From Congeria kusceri (Eukaryota > Mollusca > Bivalvia > Myida > Dreissenidae): a stretch of DNA of 64,000 bases. The notes below the pieces were generated by a model. That model saw only the letters and a program-made list of their open reading frames with translations, was not told the DNA's origin and did no database searches. Both the position numbers and the translations under genes were made by a program. The DNA lies in NCBI GenBank assembly GCA_027627225.1, contig CM051024.1:42300225-42364224 (forward strand). The letters are read 5' to 3'. Positions 50,001 through 63,420 of the stretch are shown piece by piece. Position 1 is the first letter of the stretch. Each line of letters starts with the position of its first letter.

Positions 50001-51790
50001 TCAAATCATTGTATTTCTTCAACACACGACACACTTTTAACTAGGTATAGTACCATACTCGTGCTAGGGAAAGACATGGATACTTTAAACTTCAAAAATA
50101 GAAAAAAGAGCTGTGAATTAGTTAGCTGAAATACCACGAAGGCCTGTACTACAAATAACATTCAAACATAAGTATGCTAGATCGAATAATACTCGTACTA
50201 CCAAATTTGAGTTAAAACATACTTACCCATTGCCTTAGCGTCCAGTTTAATACGACTTTTGGAGTTTTTTGCCCACTGGTTGTCATCCGGATGACCAGCC
50301 TCAATTGTAGAATACGGAAATATTACGTCTTGGTTCTTTACCTTCTTTACCTCTAGTAATACGTTTTTCTGCACAATTGTTATGTTAGAAATACCTCCAG
50401 CTCCAGACTCAATTTTGCTACGTAATGCCACTCCGATCTTTTCGACTGAAGATAACATGTTCTCGCCGCCAGTGCTTTTCTGTAATTATGAGATGGAATG
50501 GACCATAGAGCTAATATGTAAAGTCAATGTATTCATGTACAGTGTATTCTCTTTGAACGGGTATATTTCATGTAGTACTAAGATTGTCAATCTACAGCTC
50601 AGTGTCAATAAGGGCAAAATCTAATTGTATACGTTTTATTAATACGCGCGACAAATACTGTTTACCGTTTCCTTCATGGATTTACATGTGTCTTTATTTT
50701 GTTGATCCACTAGATTGCTCACTGATTTGAAAAAGGCCTGAAATTAACATAGTTGTGTGGATGATTTGATTAAGATTGAAAGTAGCAAAAATACAAGATG
50801 TACTTCTGTAAATCTGTCCGAAATGTATGATGCATATATGATGTTGTGTATGCATATCAAATAAGAATGTAACTTTCTGTCAAGCTGAACAAATCAAATT
50901 AAGGCTTAAGTCAACATTGTACCGCAACAACATCCTGCGTATGTATGCTTTTGTTGGCAATAATATTAGCAACGGTATCCAAGCTGGTTGCCATGGCCGT
51001 GATCTCTGCATTTGTCAGAAGTGCTGAAGCATTCGAGTCTTGCTTATTTTCTGTGACATTGGCTATCTGTTCTAACGCACTGGATACTTTTTCAGGCGTA
51101 GCATTGTTAACTAGCGTATCCACCTAAAAGATAAAGTTGCAAATGAAATGTTTGATTTTCATTTTTCACATGCTCAGCTATTTTGTCCAGTTAATACCTT
51201 AAAATGTGTGCAAATGGATTATAAAAAACACCAAGAACGTGCCTGTACTACCATTCCATAAAAGTTGTTGTATATTAATAAATCCCTGCACACATATCAC
51301 GTGGTCGAAATTATAGTTGTGGAAAGAATGTACGTAAGTGTATCGTAAACAAATAACCTACCTCATTAATGATATTAGTAACAGTCACACGAATACAGTT
51401 GTACTGTGGTAGTTGCCATGTGCCGTCAGATAAACAAGTCCTAGTAATGTTACCTGTAAATCGCAAATCAAAAGCAAATTGAAAATAATTCTCATATTGT
51501 TAAGGTCTACGAAAAATTCGTTTTATTTAGTACATTGCGTCAAAATGTGCAATATATTGCTTATAAACGTGAATGTGTATTTATCAAACAGAGAAAAACA
51601 CAATAAAAAAGAGTATTACAAACAAAACGCACGCACTGTTTGCACGTTTGTTGTGTAGATATTACCTTCAAATCCTTGATCACACTGCTGAATTCTTGTT
51701 GTTCCTGCTATAACCTCCTTCCACTCTGTACCGCGATGGTCAACAGCAGTAGGACACACAACCTTCTGTACTTCTACTTAAAGAAATATT

Positions 51791-51804
<14 letters not shown>
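47002..51804 (-). pseudogene. Partial duplicate of the adhesion GPCR (HormR to TM3), truncated at both ends
   Basis: This segment repeats 39,798-44,600 at a constant offset of 7,204 bases, so there is no net indel over 4.8 kb. By eye there are only about eight or nine single-base differences (for example 41,001 A versus 48,205 C). Exons are 51776-51666, 51453-51362 (HormR), 51123-50923, 50737-50666, 50479-50227, 49910-49829, 49699-49519 (GAIN), 49264-49221, 49007-48884 (GPS), 48482-48379 (TM1), 48237-48135 (TM2) and 47303-47153 (TM3). All stay open. Coding changes include Phe to Leu in TM1 and Leu to Trp in TM2. It has no TM4-7 and no sushi exons upstream, so alone it cannot make a complete receptor. 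It could be a recent unequal duplication, part of a larger fused gene, or an assembly artefact. Confidence 0.85.
47002..51804. repeat. 4.8 kb segmental duplication, copy 2
   Basis: Right unit of the direct repeat. Divergence from copy 1 is about 0.2 percent by eye, in introns and exons alike, so the duplication is very young, recently converted, or artificial. Confidence 0.95.
47365..47921. mobile_element. Palindrome-packed foldback element (copy 2, within the segmental duplication)
   Basis: Same element carried along by the 4.8 kb duplication at offset 7,204. It appears base-for-base the same as copy 1, so the palindromes have not yet decayed or rearranged. Confidence 0.85.
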
Positions 51805-51822
<18 letters not shown>

Positions 51823-51825
<3 letters not shown>

Positions 51826-54800
51826 GTAATCGTGACCATAGGGCGAATAAATTGTCCAACAAAGCAGACTTAAGGCGAGCGCGACCATTAAGGTGCCGGT
51901 GACTTAATTCTCGTAATTAATTACTAATTACCTATTTATGCAATCGCATTGGATTTTTGTATGGACATACTGTGTGACCTACACAATTATTTGAAAAAGT
52001 ATTAGGTTCGTTGAAAAGATGAATATATTTTTCTTTATTTTTTGAAAATAATTTATCTATATGGTCGTCAAATCCAGGCTTCGGGCGAATTTTCAAATAT
52101 ATCGTTTTTATTCTCTTAAACTAATAATATATCTTATGGGTTAGACCCTGTAAAGAAAGTTTTTCTAACACTGCTTTTTGTATTACTGTCTTTCCTGACA
52201 TTCCCAGTACCTTTCGATAAAAGATATCCATTTATAAATTTTGAGGTGTCTAAAATTTTGCGTTTTGTAATTTAAACCGGAAAACTTTCCGCAGTGAATG
52301 CGCGATGCTAGCAATACAAAAACAGACTTAAGAAGTACAGCTCCTGATTGCTGATTTTGTTAAGCGATGTTGTTTTGTACTTTTGTATGTAACAAAATCA
52401 TTAAATTTTATGATACAAGGTAATTATTCTAAAATTCGAAACAAAACTTTTTTTTCGTGTCATCTGGGCTAGTCTTTGTACTTGTAACGCATGTTTGATT
52501 GCAAATAACCCTTCGCACTGCGTGATTCAAGATATCAGGGTGTCGCATTGCATGTAGTCTGAAACTACGAAACTGTTGAAATCGGTATAGAAGCGACCAA
52601 CGAAGAGTGATCCAAACCAATGCAGGTTAAATCAACCGAACCCGACGGCGAAAACTGAACCGCTACCGCCATGTCAAAAATTTCTACCAATAGTTTTTAT
52701 TTTTCAATTTGGTTGTGTCTCTGTCTTTTTTGAATGCTTGTTTGCTTAATTGTACCGATGTATTTTTTTCTTTTCAAATTAATACAAACACGAACGACTG
52801 TTTTACCAACTCACTCACATCCTCCCACAAAAACATAATTCGTCTAATTTTCATTAAACTTGGGCATAGAAGTGGATCTTTCTAGACATAAAAATACATT
52901 ATTCAACCAATTATAAACAAACGGTAGTTATGTTGTAACATAATGTAAAATTGTTACACGTTGCCAAGTTCATATGTATGTTATCATTTCATTCAAACTT
53001 CATTCATTGTGTTAAAACAAAATCGTCTTTATGCTTTAAAATATGCCTGACTTCGCCTTAATACTGCATTAAAGCAAAATAAGCATTAAGATACAAAGGC
53101 AGTTCACATAAAACAATGGATGGTAACAAATATTCGAATATTCTTGTAATGTTATAATTTTAAACCTATTCGAAAATTCTTGAGATATTCGAATACTTAA
53201 AACTAAATTGTAAAGTGTTTTGACAATGTTTACCAATAAATATTTTTTTGTGGCATTTTTTACATTTTTTTTTTACATTTTACAAATTTTACATTTTGCA
53301 TTAGCTTGTCAAAAACGCAGACTAGCTGTCAAAATCGGTATACCATCATCTTTTTGGCATTTTGCTGTTTATGTTTATCGCATTTTATTATACAATTTAT
53401 AAATAAGCACAATTTCATTGGTCTTGGCAGTGGTCGGCAAACCGATTTGATATTGAATGAGATTCCGGTTTTCCCAACGTTATATTTTGGTCTATTAATA
53501 GCAGGCCCTTGTTCCGCGCTTTATACAATCGGCGTGCTTTACATGTGTGCCGGGAAACAACCATTACACACATTAAATGCCGTAAAATTGTTACTGTGTT
53601 GTTTTTTAGTTATACATGTGTTATTGTGATGAAAGAACGACCCGTGATTTTGTTGCCTGTTTTATTGTTGTACAGTTAATTGTGTATTAAATGCTTATTT
53701 CAAGCATGCTCTTTGTATGTGTTCATCTTCTACAATGCAGATATTTTCAATTATTAACAACTTGCTCGAAACCAGAAACTACATGCATTGTCAACTATTT
53801 GTATTTTGTGGATATAGTGATCATATAATAAAGCAGAAAGTGACTTGATGGCCATATAAAGATATTGGTCGGTAGCATGTAATATTGACCAATGTCTCGT
53901 ATCAAGGTATAGGAGAACTAAAGCGTCTTGGGTGATAATCGGTGTCACTGCAAAGAACCTAATATACTTCGTATGTCAAGAGGTTTTGGTATGCATGCCG
54001 ATGTAAATGAACTTCAATGTTGACGTTGATATTGACGTAAACTAATACATTACACTGCTCCGTAGATGTGAATGTGTATACACTAAAATCAATACCAGTT
54101 TTCTATTTATCAATGCATAACAAATATTTTTAATGTGTTAAGTAACGATATAGTGTTGTTTAAGAAAATACATAAATTAATAATACATAGCAAAGAGCAT
54201 GTCAATAAATTAGGTTGTGAACGGACTTTCCGGACAGCCATTGTACAAGTTCACAAGTTTATTTCAACGCTCAGTTGATGCATAACATGATGACAATACG
54301 AGCAATAATTAAAAAAATGATAGATTGAACGCTTTCGTTTGAATGATTTTAAATTGTATCAAATTGAAAAGTATTTTTAAGTGGAAAGGTTTATCAAACC
54401 TAACATGTATTGTGTATATGACATCATTCGACGCTGCAGGTTATAAGAAAGGAAGTTTGCCTAAAAATGTCTATCCTTGTGCTTCGCCTTAATACTGCAA
54501 AAGTAGCAAATCATGATTCGCCATAACTCTACTTAAGGGAGCTTTCGACTTTTAGTGTGACACTGCACAATGAAAAAAAAAACAACTCAAATCTAAAAAT
54601 GAAATTCAAATAATATTGTTTATGACAGCAAACACAATGTCAAATATCTGTTATTGATGAATATATAGAAACCATCATTTAATCCGTGTAAATGGTAAAA
54701 AACGCAAGTCGCCCTAATGACGTACAAAATGTATTAGACTTCGCCTTAATACTGCAGATGAAACAGTACTCAACAGCGTACACATTATAATTCACATAAT

Positions 54801-55925
54801 ACATACTTTTAATGAACAATAATAATAAAAAACACAGCAATAAAATACCAAACAATACTATATTTGGTGAATATTAGGACATTATTATATTTGTTGGTCA
54901 GTTTAAATGACAGAAAGTTCAAAAATTAGCTGGATTTGCACGAAAGTGTCATTTTTAATTGTGCATCATGTTAACACATAGTAATGTTCTATTGCTTATA
55001 AAAATATGCAATATTAAAACAAAAATACTGTGTTAGTTCGTGTTTTTTTTTTATTTTGTTTAAAAATAAACGACATATTTATGAATAAATGCTAAAAGGA
55101 GCTATTATAATTACTTACTGCTTTTTATATACTTTTGCATTTCTAAAGTAGTTGATTTTGATTATCATAATTTCACGAATGTATTGTGTTTACTCTATAT
55201 ATCTTGCAAATAGTGTAGGTAAATTATGTCGTTGCGGTAATGACAACTCGTTTCGGTAATAACATACCGTCGCGGAAATGACATCGGCTATGAAATACAG
55301 TCAAATATAATGGATATATGTACTTTTTATTAATGTTTAACTCATTATGTTGAAAGAAAACATCAATTTAATGAATTGAGCCTTAAATCAATGATGTTTT
55401 ATTTATCCACATTTTAACAGCGTTGCGAAGATGACCGTTTCGGTAATGACACTTTAGCAAACAATTCACTTGAAAATGCAAGAAATATTGTTTTACAAGC
55501 ATTAAAAACCTTTCATATTAGATAGGACCATGCATGAAGGTGAATGGCTTCAATGAGCAATAACTATGTAACAACAGTTTTATTTCTCAGCACATACGGT
55601 AATGACAATTAGAAAGTATACGCAGTACACATGACAACTTTCCATCGATTTGAAATGATAACTAAAGTATCAGCTCTGCTATTATCCGGTTTAAAATATT
55701 TCAGCTTATATTCCTGATGATGACGCAGTATGTTTGTGTCTATATACGCCATCATTTCTAGAATGTTCAATGTTATTACGGGTTGTTGCGGTAATTACAA
55801 AATAACTGGTGTCAAAAAAAACAAAAAATGTCACCATACAACGATTAACTTGTCAAAAATATGATAAAAATGAAGCATCATATAATTTTCACTTGTATAC
55901 ATAATATTGATTAGTCAACCTTCTA
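51823..55925. other. Gene-poor stretch upstream of the duplicated receptor segment
   Basis: The expected upstream sushi or signal-peptide exons of the duplicate were looked for on minus and not found. From 52,850 the diverged repeat region begins. Confidence 0.5.
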
Positions 55926-56510
55926 GGCCGAAAATAAAATATTGTTTGTTTCCCCTACCGCGACCCATGCTAATGAAGGGTGGGTCGGTAGGTCGGAAAA
56001 ATATTGTATTTGTATGCACAATAAGTCATTTTCATTTATGTTTTCGTAATGTTCGAAATGTTACGTTAAAGTATTAATTCTTAATGTTTTCGTTGTAGCA
56101 GATTCATAACATTCTGCTTATTTACGTAGTACTATGTTCTAAATACCTAACAATAATTTATCAACATTTAACAAACAATAACATACGTTAAAAACAAGCA
56201 CGTTAGCAATAAAAACCTGTTAAAACTAAGGAGTAATAGCGTGACGTTGCAATTTGCCGGGCATCCAAAGCAGAGCGCTGTTAGTAACGTATTTAGAACA
56301 TAGTATTACGTAAATATACAGAACGTTATGAATCTACTACAACGAAATTATTAAGAATTAATAATTTAACATAACATTTCGAACATAAGGAAAACATGAA
56401 TGAAAATGACTTATTGTGTATACAAATAAAATATTTTTTCCGACCTACCGACCCACCCTTCATTAGCATGGGTCGCGGGAGGGGAATCAAACAATATTTC
56501 ATTTTCGGCC
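55926..56510. mobile_element. 585 bp inverted-repeat element (MITE-like) with TA flanks
   Basis: Two arms of about 230 bases are near-perfect inverted copies, starting GGCCGAAAATAAAATATTGT and ending with its reverse, around a spacer of about 130 bases. TA flanks both ends (55,924-55,925 and 56,511-56,512). Inside each arm are GACCCATGCTAATGAAGGGT and GGTCGGTAGGTCGG. No ORF of note. Confidence 0.85.
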
Positions 56511-56512
56511 TA

Positions 56513-59500
56513 ATGTGTCCGAGCTGATACGAACTCCAAGTTGATACAAGCACACATGTTGCATGTGTATGTTATCATTTTGTTCTTATACCATATTTCG
56601 GAGAGTTTTATTTTTTTGCGGTATTAACTAAATAAAATATAACGGTAACTGGTGGGCATAATCTAATATGAAAGGTTACCGTGCAATAAGTAACGTAAAA
56701 ATAAATAGTAAATAAGTAAATATTGAATAAAAAGTATAATAAATAGTAAGTAGGTAAATATTGAAATTTAGTTTTAATTTATACACACGCTACTCATTGC
56801 ACATTAAGCTTGCAAATTTGGATCGCGCACAAGAAAAATATGAAAGCGCTAAAGTTGAAACGACATACACGCTAAACAAGTATCACGTGACGTCTAAGAA
56901 ACTTCCATGGCATCAGCATTGCGGAAAGTTGCCACTTTATGGGTAAATATGGTACAAGAAAAACAATGATGCAAAGCACCGTAGGGCGCCATATAATTGT
57001 GTAAAAGAAGGAAAGAGACCCTACATTAAATAAAAGTAAGTATGTATGATACAATTAATAAAAGCGTAAACTCCTATTATACTGCGGTTCTAATTATAAA
57101 ATTAAGATCATTAAAAAAACACGAAACGATGGAAATCCATTTTTAGTTCCATCATTCTGTAATGTCCGTACAATAAACACGATCTGACCGCCTCATGCTT
57201 GTTATGAATGATATTGAGTAATCTAAATAATTCACATGAACATATATATTTTACGAGTTGTGGACAAAGCACAATTTAAAGAGTTGCAATGCAAGAAAAT
57301 AAAAGTGTAAATGCAAATCAGCCTCATACCAACGGTCGGTCACATTGCGGGCTCGGTAAATAACTAACATGTTTCGGTAAAAGTATGCTACAACCGTTAC
57401 ATTTTCTATGAAGAAACTTAAATCGCCTTAATTCCGTCCAAAACCTAGTTTTTACTTCGCATCAATACTGCATAAAAGCAAAACAAGCATGAATATACAA
57501 ATGCAGTTCTAATGAACAACTTGACATTGTTGAATATAAAAAACAGTACAAAATGTAGTATAACAGCCATTTTAGAAAAACAATGCTAAAAGACCAGATA
57601 AAGGGGATTTTGAAGAAGTTTCACAATTTTTGTTGATATTGGAAAAAAAAACTTGTTTCGCCTTATGTCCGCAAACAACGTTTTTTCGGCTGTTAATCAC
57701 CAAAAGAATCAAACTAAAGAGTCAACTCAAAGGGACCTTTTCACAGCTTGACGAACTGACAATTTTCAAACATTCTGTCACAGATGACAAAACTAATGCG
57801 TAGGTCACGAACGATAAAGCATCGGCAATTTATGAATCTGAAAGGCGCCTCGCGATTTATATATTTTTTGCCTCGCGTGGCCTCAAACTCAAACATTTTT
57901 CGTTGGCTGACATCATGGACATGGGGAACAAGCTGTTTGAGCAACGGGCAGCGCCCGTGCGGTGAATATGTGAATTGGACGGTAGCCGCGTAGGATTGTA
58001 GATGACTGCAACTAAAAATGTATTGACAAAAGGTAAACAGTCATAGTAAGTCAATGTCAATCGGCCGGCCGCAGCCCGACAAAACGGGAGCCGGTCGGTA
58101 TATATACAGGCACCGCCCGATTCCCTGACGATAACTGTACATCAAAATATTTTATGATTAAACTGAAAGAAACTCCAACCTCAAAATAAAATGATTAAAA
58201 AAAGCAATCATTTCAACAAAATTCAATGAGAAATGTAGACATGCCTATTTGTTATTTACATGTTTTTCATTTGAAGAGGTAATGTTATGTTATACAACAT
58301 TCATGCTTTTCAGAATTTATAAAAGCAAAACGCTGACAGCGCAGAAAGGTTGTTGGCGAAAAAAGAAAGTAAAACATGTACTTCATGAGTGCATGTTTTT
58401 AAACGGAATCATTTGTTTGAATGTAACTTCAATTTCCCTCCTTTAAACTTAATAATGTTGATTTTTATTCAATAGTATACGACATCATAATAAAAATTAT
58501 TTTTTAAGAAACAAACAAATGTTTTCAAGCTGTTTATATAACGGAATTATATACATGCCAGTTAACAAGTCAATCTGCAGAATAACTGACGAAGCGTAAT
58601 AGTTAGAATTAATTGATTGTTAGTGCTTCGTGGCCCACTGAGTCAAAAGAAGGTGATACGATGCGTGCTCTCGATTTTCTAAACTACTGTTTTAAATTAA
58701 TACATTGCAGCAATGTTTGTCAAAATATTCAGAATTCTGTAAGGCCATAGCTTAAAAAGAGTCAAACTTGCAGCAGATGATGTTTCTTCAAAATGGCTTC
58801 AGAGCACTTACAGCTAACAGGCACACACGAATATTTAGTGCATGTCATAAGATAATTAATCTTGAAAATGGTCATTATAAAAACTTCGAAAATCAAACAA
58901 AAACAATCCGTATAGCAAAATAGTAAAATCTGAAGAAAATTTAAAGAAACAAAAATAAATACAGAGAAACATTATAATGGAAAATATATAATAAACAGTG
59001 TGCATTTCACATTTCAATGGAGTTCAACGTTCAAAATAAATATGTTCATAAATACATTTTTAATATTACAATTTTATCAAACATATTTAGGCATATACGC
59101 CAATCCAACTTATTTACCTATTTGTTGTGATGATAGTTTAAGACATGTGACAAAAATCCTCGTATAAAGACTAGATTTTATTCTTTAATTGGATTTAACA
59201 GACAAAGTGGATATTTTTAACAACATGAACCCTAGTTGTATTTGAAAGTACACCAAATAATTATTTAAACATGTTAAGAAGTTTAATTAAATGTTTGTGT
59301 GATCTTCTATTTATGAAATTGGTAAGAAACTACATTGCGAATACTCTGATGTGGAATCGGGCTTAATTAACCCTCAGTTTCTACTTGTATGGCCCTTGTT
59401 TTATTACCCCTAAAAATCAATATCCCTGAGATGGACACAGATCTTATTCATCTGTTCATCCTAATAATTCTTTTAAACGATAATAAAGTTATGCTTAGTT

Positions 59501-62396
59501 AAAGATCTGTACCTATACATTTCTATGTACCGCTGAACTATTGATAATCTTGTGACGCTTATGAAGCGTTTGCAACGCGAAACGATGGAATAAGCGCTTC
59601 AGTTCATATGCTTTAATATCTCAAGTTGAGACAATTATAAAAATGTTATAAATTTCAAGGCAAAAGTATTTGTCGAAAACTAATTTGTATATGACATTAT
59701 TTAACATGTACGTTAAAAGAAAGTTGCTTTGCCTAAGTACGCAAATATAGCGAATCGTGTGCTTCGCCTTAATACTGCAAAAGTAGCATTCATAATACGC
59801 CGTAACTCAGCAAAAATGAACTTTCGGTTTCGAGTTTTTAACTGTATAATGAAACAAATAATTCTCAAACCTCGTACTGTACACCAAATAGTTATTTTAT
59901 GACAGCAAAACATGTCGTATATGTCGTTGATAAATATTAGGGACCGTTATGATTTATCATTTTATCCGCGTGATAGTTAAGAAACGCCATTCGCTTTTTT
60001 GACAAAAAGTGTCGGTTTTTACTTAAACGTAACAAATGATAATTATAACACTACGCAGTTATTTTTGCACAACCTGTATCGATTGTTTAACGTCAGGAAG
60101 GTTTTTTTGTCAAAGTGAATAAAAGTCGCTCGTGTTTTTATATAATTTCCAGTACACTACATGACAAATTTAATTCGCCTTGAGGTTCCCTCTTTCCGCC
60201 TAATTTGCTCATAGAAGTGAATCTTTCTAAACATAAACATACACAATTTAACTAATTATAAACAAACTACATTTTTTGTGACATAATTTTAAAGTTTTAA
60301 ATGTTTCCTAGTTTATACAAGCTCAGAGGTTGTATGGTGTGTTTTCTTGCATTTACTTCGTATTAATTCCGAAAAAAAAAACATATCTTCGACTTCCCCT
60401 TAATATTGCATGCAAGAAAAATAACCATTAACATAAATATGTAATTCACATAACAACTTATTTTCGTTATAGAAAACTACGAAAGACAAGCAATCAAACA
60501 ATTCTAGTCAAATATATATGATTGATAAATACCTCGTCGTGGGTATATTGTCATGAATTGCATTTTGCCTGTTATTATTAAATGTACATACATGCAATTC
60601 AAACTGATTAATAGTTTGTTTTAGTTTTGTCATGACGGTATTGACATCTTACTGAGCATATCTACAATAAGTCTAATTAGTAAGTTAATTGTTAAATTGA
60701 GACTGCACGATTTTGTACGAAAATTATAATGTAAAACCATCCATTGATTCTCAGGATGGCAGTATATTTAAAAAAACAATATTATAAATAATGTTGATAA
60801 TAATAGATGTTCAGAAATGTGTATAAAGAGAGAAATTTTAAACTAATATAATTCTTCGCTGCGCAGCGAGCTATTATATACATCCTTACACAGCGTTTAT
60901 ACAGATCTTCTGATGACTCATTCAAAACCAAATGTAGCCGTTGCTGTAGGATAAACGGATCTTGTATTGGCAGAACATATATATTTGTATTATTCGATAA
61001 GAGAAATTGTGTTTGTCGATGTCGACGTTTAGTTATGTTATATAAAACGGGTTTTTATTAGTGGGTAACTAAAGGGACATAAAATAACTATGCCCCTCTT
61101 TAATTTGCAGTTCAAAATTTAAACACTAAAAGAGGAAATAGTATCACGATCGGATTCATTAAAACGATCGTACTAATATGAGTTAGATAGAATCAGTGAC
61201 CGAAACACCAATATAAGGTTGAAGCCGGCCAATATTTCTTATTATTAAAGAATAAATACCCTTCGTATTTTCAGCTTCTCGATTTTTTTTTCAGAAACTA
61301 ATACGTATGCACTGTGTATATAACATTATTTAACCCACACGTTAACAGACAGGCATTTCGCCTTAATACTAAAAAATAACGAATCTTGCCATGAACGTCG
61401 CCTTAATACTGCAATAGAAGCACGTTAATAGACAGGCATTTCTCCTTAATACTGAAAAATAACAAATCGTGTACGTCGACTTAATACTGCAAAAGAAGCA
61501 AACTTAAACATACAAGCTTGAATACCGTATAAAAAGTATATCGATTGGAAGGATAGTGAGAAAGTGAAAAAAATGTACATGTTTACGAATGAATAAAAAC
61601 ACTAAAAATGTCACAGTCATCATTTCACCAATTTAGTATAAATTAATAAAGGTATTCCATAATCAGTTCAGCAGAACAATATACAATTATTGACTAGAGG
61701 GCCATTGAATATATATGTTATTCACTTGTAGAAAGTCATATTGACCGAGGCGCAGCAGATGTCAATATGTGTTTATGCCAGTGAATATCAGTCATATTCT
61801 ATGGCCCTCTAGTCAACAACTTTTTTATTATTACATTATAAATTATCAGTTGTTTTTTTACTGACGTTACACGCACTTTTCGTTAAAAACGGTGAAATGT
61901 GCGCCAAAAGCACTTATACTGAAATGACGTGAATTCCGAAATAGAGTCGTTGTTATTGTTAAACCGAACTGTTTGTTGTAAGTGACGTCACTTAATGTAT
62001 CAAGGCTGCGTTTTTGCAAACATTATCGTAACGTCTGGAAACGGGTACCGACGCTAGCTATTTTTAGCCCATTGAATATGACTGGGAAAAACCGAAAAGT
62101 CCATTGAATATGAGATATATTTAATGTTGCCAGTCATGCTGTGGACCAATGGGAAGCCGTTCATTTATAGGTCATATAATAATACGTGTTAATGCCGTCG
62201 AGTTAAATACTACATTATGATACATTTAAATCCATTAACGTACACATGTAATTTACAACAAAACGTTATTAGTCATTAATAAATGTTAGGAACACATACT
62301 TTTTATCTTCATTTCATCCGTGTAATAGTTAAGAAACGGATTTCGTCTTAATGCCGAAAAACAAAGTACGTGTGTTTGACTTCGCCTTAAAGGGAC
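56513..62396. other. Gene-poor stretch, diverged repeats
   Basis: Holds the TTCGCCTTAATACTGC repeats, the MITE at 61,689 and a partial TTAA-family end at 57,727. No supported exons. Confidence 0.5.
61689..61816. repeat. Inverted-repeat MITE, TTGACTAGAGGGCCAT ends
   Basis: TTGACTAGAGGGCCATTGAA at the left is mirrored by ATGGCCCTCTAGTCAA at the right, with TTCACTTGTAG / GTGAATATCAG partly mirrored inside. GCCCATTGAATATGACTGGG at 62,068 and CCATTGAATATGAGATATA at 62,101 may be fragments of a relative. Confidence 0.75.
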
Positions 62397-62753
62397 CTAT
62401 TAATAGATCGACAATTTTCAAAAATTTTGTTTTAGATCCTAAAAAGAAATTCTTCATTTTTTACAAACAAGAGAAATAACACTCATGAATAAGATATTTT
62501 TTTAATGCTAAGTAGTGAAATATAGAAAAATATCAGTGATGCATATACCTATATCACTCAGAGTGAGAGACTACTTTTTGGGGTCCCGATTTTATACAGT
62601 AAATGAAACGTTCCGCCATCGATGCCGGGCTCAAAACTGTGAAATTACGTCATTTTTATAAATAATATTTGTTTTAGATTATTCCAGACGCTTTGGTTTT
62701 TGAAGTAAAGATATTTTTCAAAAATTCGAAAATGTGTGAATACGTCCCTTTAA
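62397..62753. mobile_element. Second TTAA-ended element of the same family
   Basis: Runs from TTAAAGGGACCTATTAATAG to a mirrored end TTAAAGGGACGTATTCACAC. It shares AAACAAGAGAAATAACACTC and TTTAGATTATTCCAGACG with the copy at 31,571, but its middle (62,540-62,640) differs and lacks the tRNA-like block. A left end only of a related copy is visible at about 57,727-57,790. Confidence 0.7.
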
Positions 62754-62879
62754 AACTGCACATAGAAAATGTATCTCGCATTTGAAAGGTTTATTCCATT
62801 ATATAACAAGATCTCACCGCATATCACAAGTAGAAGGCCCTGTTTTTACTAAGCAGTTGAACTAAAATAGATGATTTCA

Positions 62880-63420
62880 TATGTGTCTAAATTGACGAAA
62901 CTTACAGTTAATGCTTAGAAGATGTCCCGAGAGGACATTAGCAGCGAAGGGTCTTGTATAAGTTAGTGCATCTGACAGTCTTGAAAAGATCTGGTAGTTA
63001 CTGCAGAATCTTGCGGACAGACCAAGCAGGACCAGTGTTGTTGCAGCTCGACCCTCTCTCTGTCTCTCTCTAAGTACTACACAAGGAAGTCGTGCGACGT
63101 CCGCAAGTGCACCTTGCATGCTTGCTACAGGAAATTTCGAAGCAAAATACGTAGAGTGCCTGTATGTTCATCACACGATGTTCGCAGGGTGCCCGCAGAA
63201 TGTGTGATCGACGCAAGGCCGACGCATCAACTTAAGGGCTTTCGCTAATGTCTGTTGCGGTTGTTGCGGCCACCTTTGCGATCGAGGAAAACACGCACGG
63301 GCGCCGTAGGTCCGACGCACGTTTTTGACAAAAACCTCGACGAAAGCCCGACGATAGGTCGACGCAACGCGGTTGTGACCGAGGCTTTTTTTAGCTTTAT
63401 AATTAACATCCATTGATAAT
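62880..63420. other. GC-rich, CpG-rich patch of unknown nature
   Basis: Base composition rises sharply compared with the surrounding AT-rich DNA, and there are many CGAC / GTCG / GTTGCG motifs (GACGCAACGCGGTTGTGACC near 63,360). On minus it begins GCCTCGGTCACAACCGCG, which I associate with dispersed invertebrate repeats. A CpG promoter or an exon cluster is the alternative. Open frames of about 80 codons exist on minus but match nothing I recognise. Confidence 0.4.

Larger units (their letters stand above)
52850..62420. repeat. Region of diverged long repeats sharing TTCGCCTTAATACTGC
   Basis: The motif or close variants occur near 53046, 54481, 54731, 57455, 59761, 60392, 61352, 61399, 61438, 61478, 62337 and 62390. 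Flanks also match over several hundred bases between 54,370-54,700 and 59,660-59,960 (GTGCTTCGCCTTAATACTGC, TTTATGACAGCAAA) and between 52,850-53,120 and 60,200-60,470 (CATAGAAGTG, ATTATAAACAAAC). The spacing is not constant. Unknown element family; no protein seen. Confidence 0.6.

Noticed and set aside
57741..58060. Overlapping 65-70 codon frames on both strands
   Set aside because: No motif, and they start inside a partial TTAA-family repeat end.
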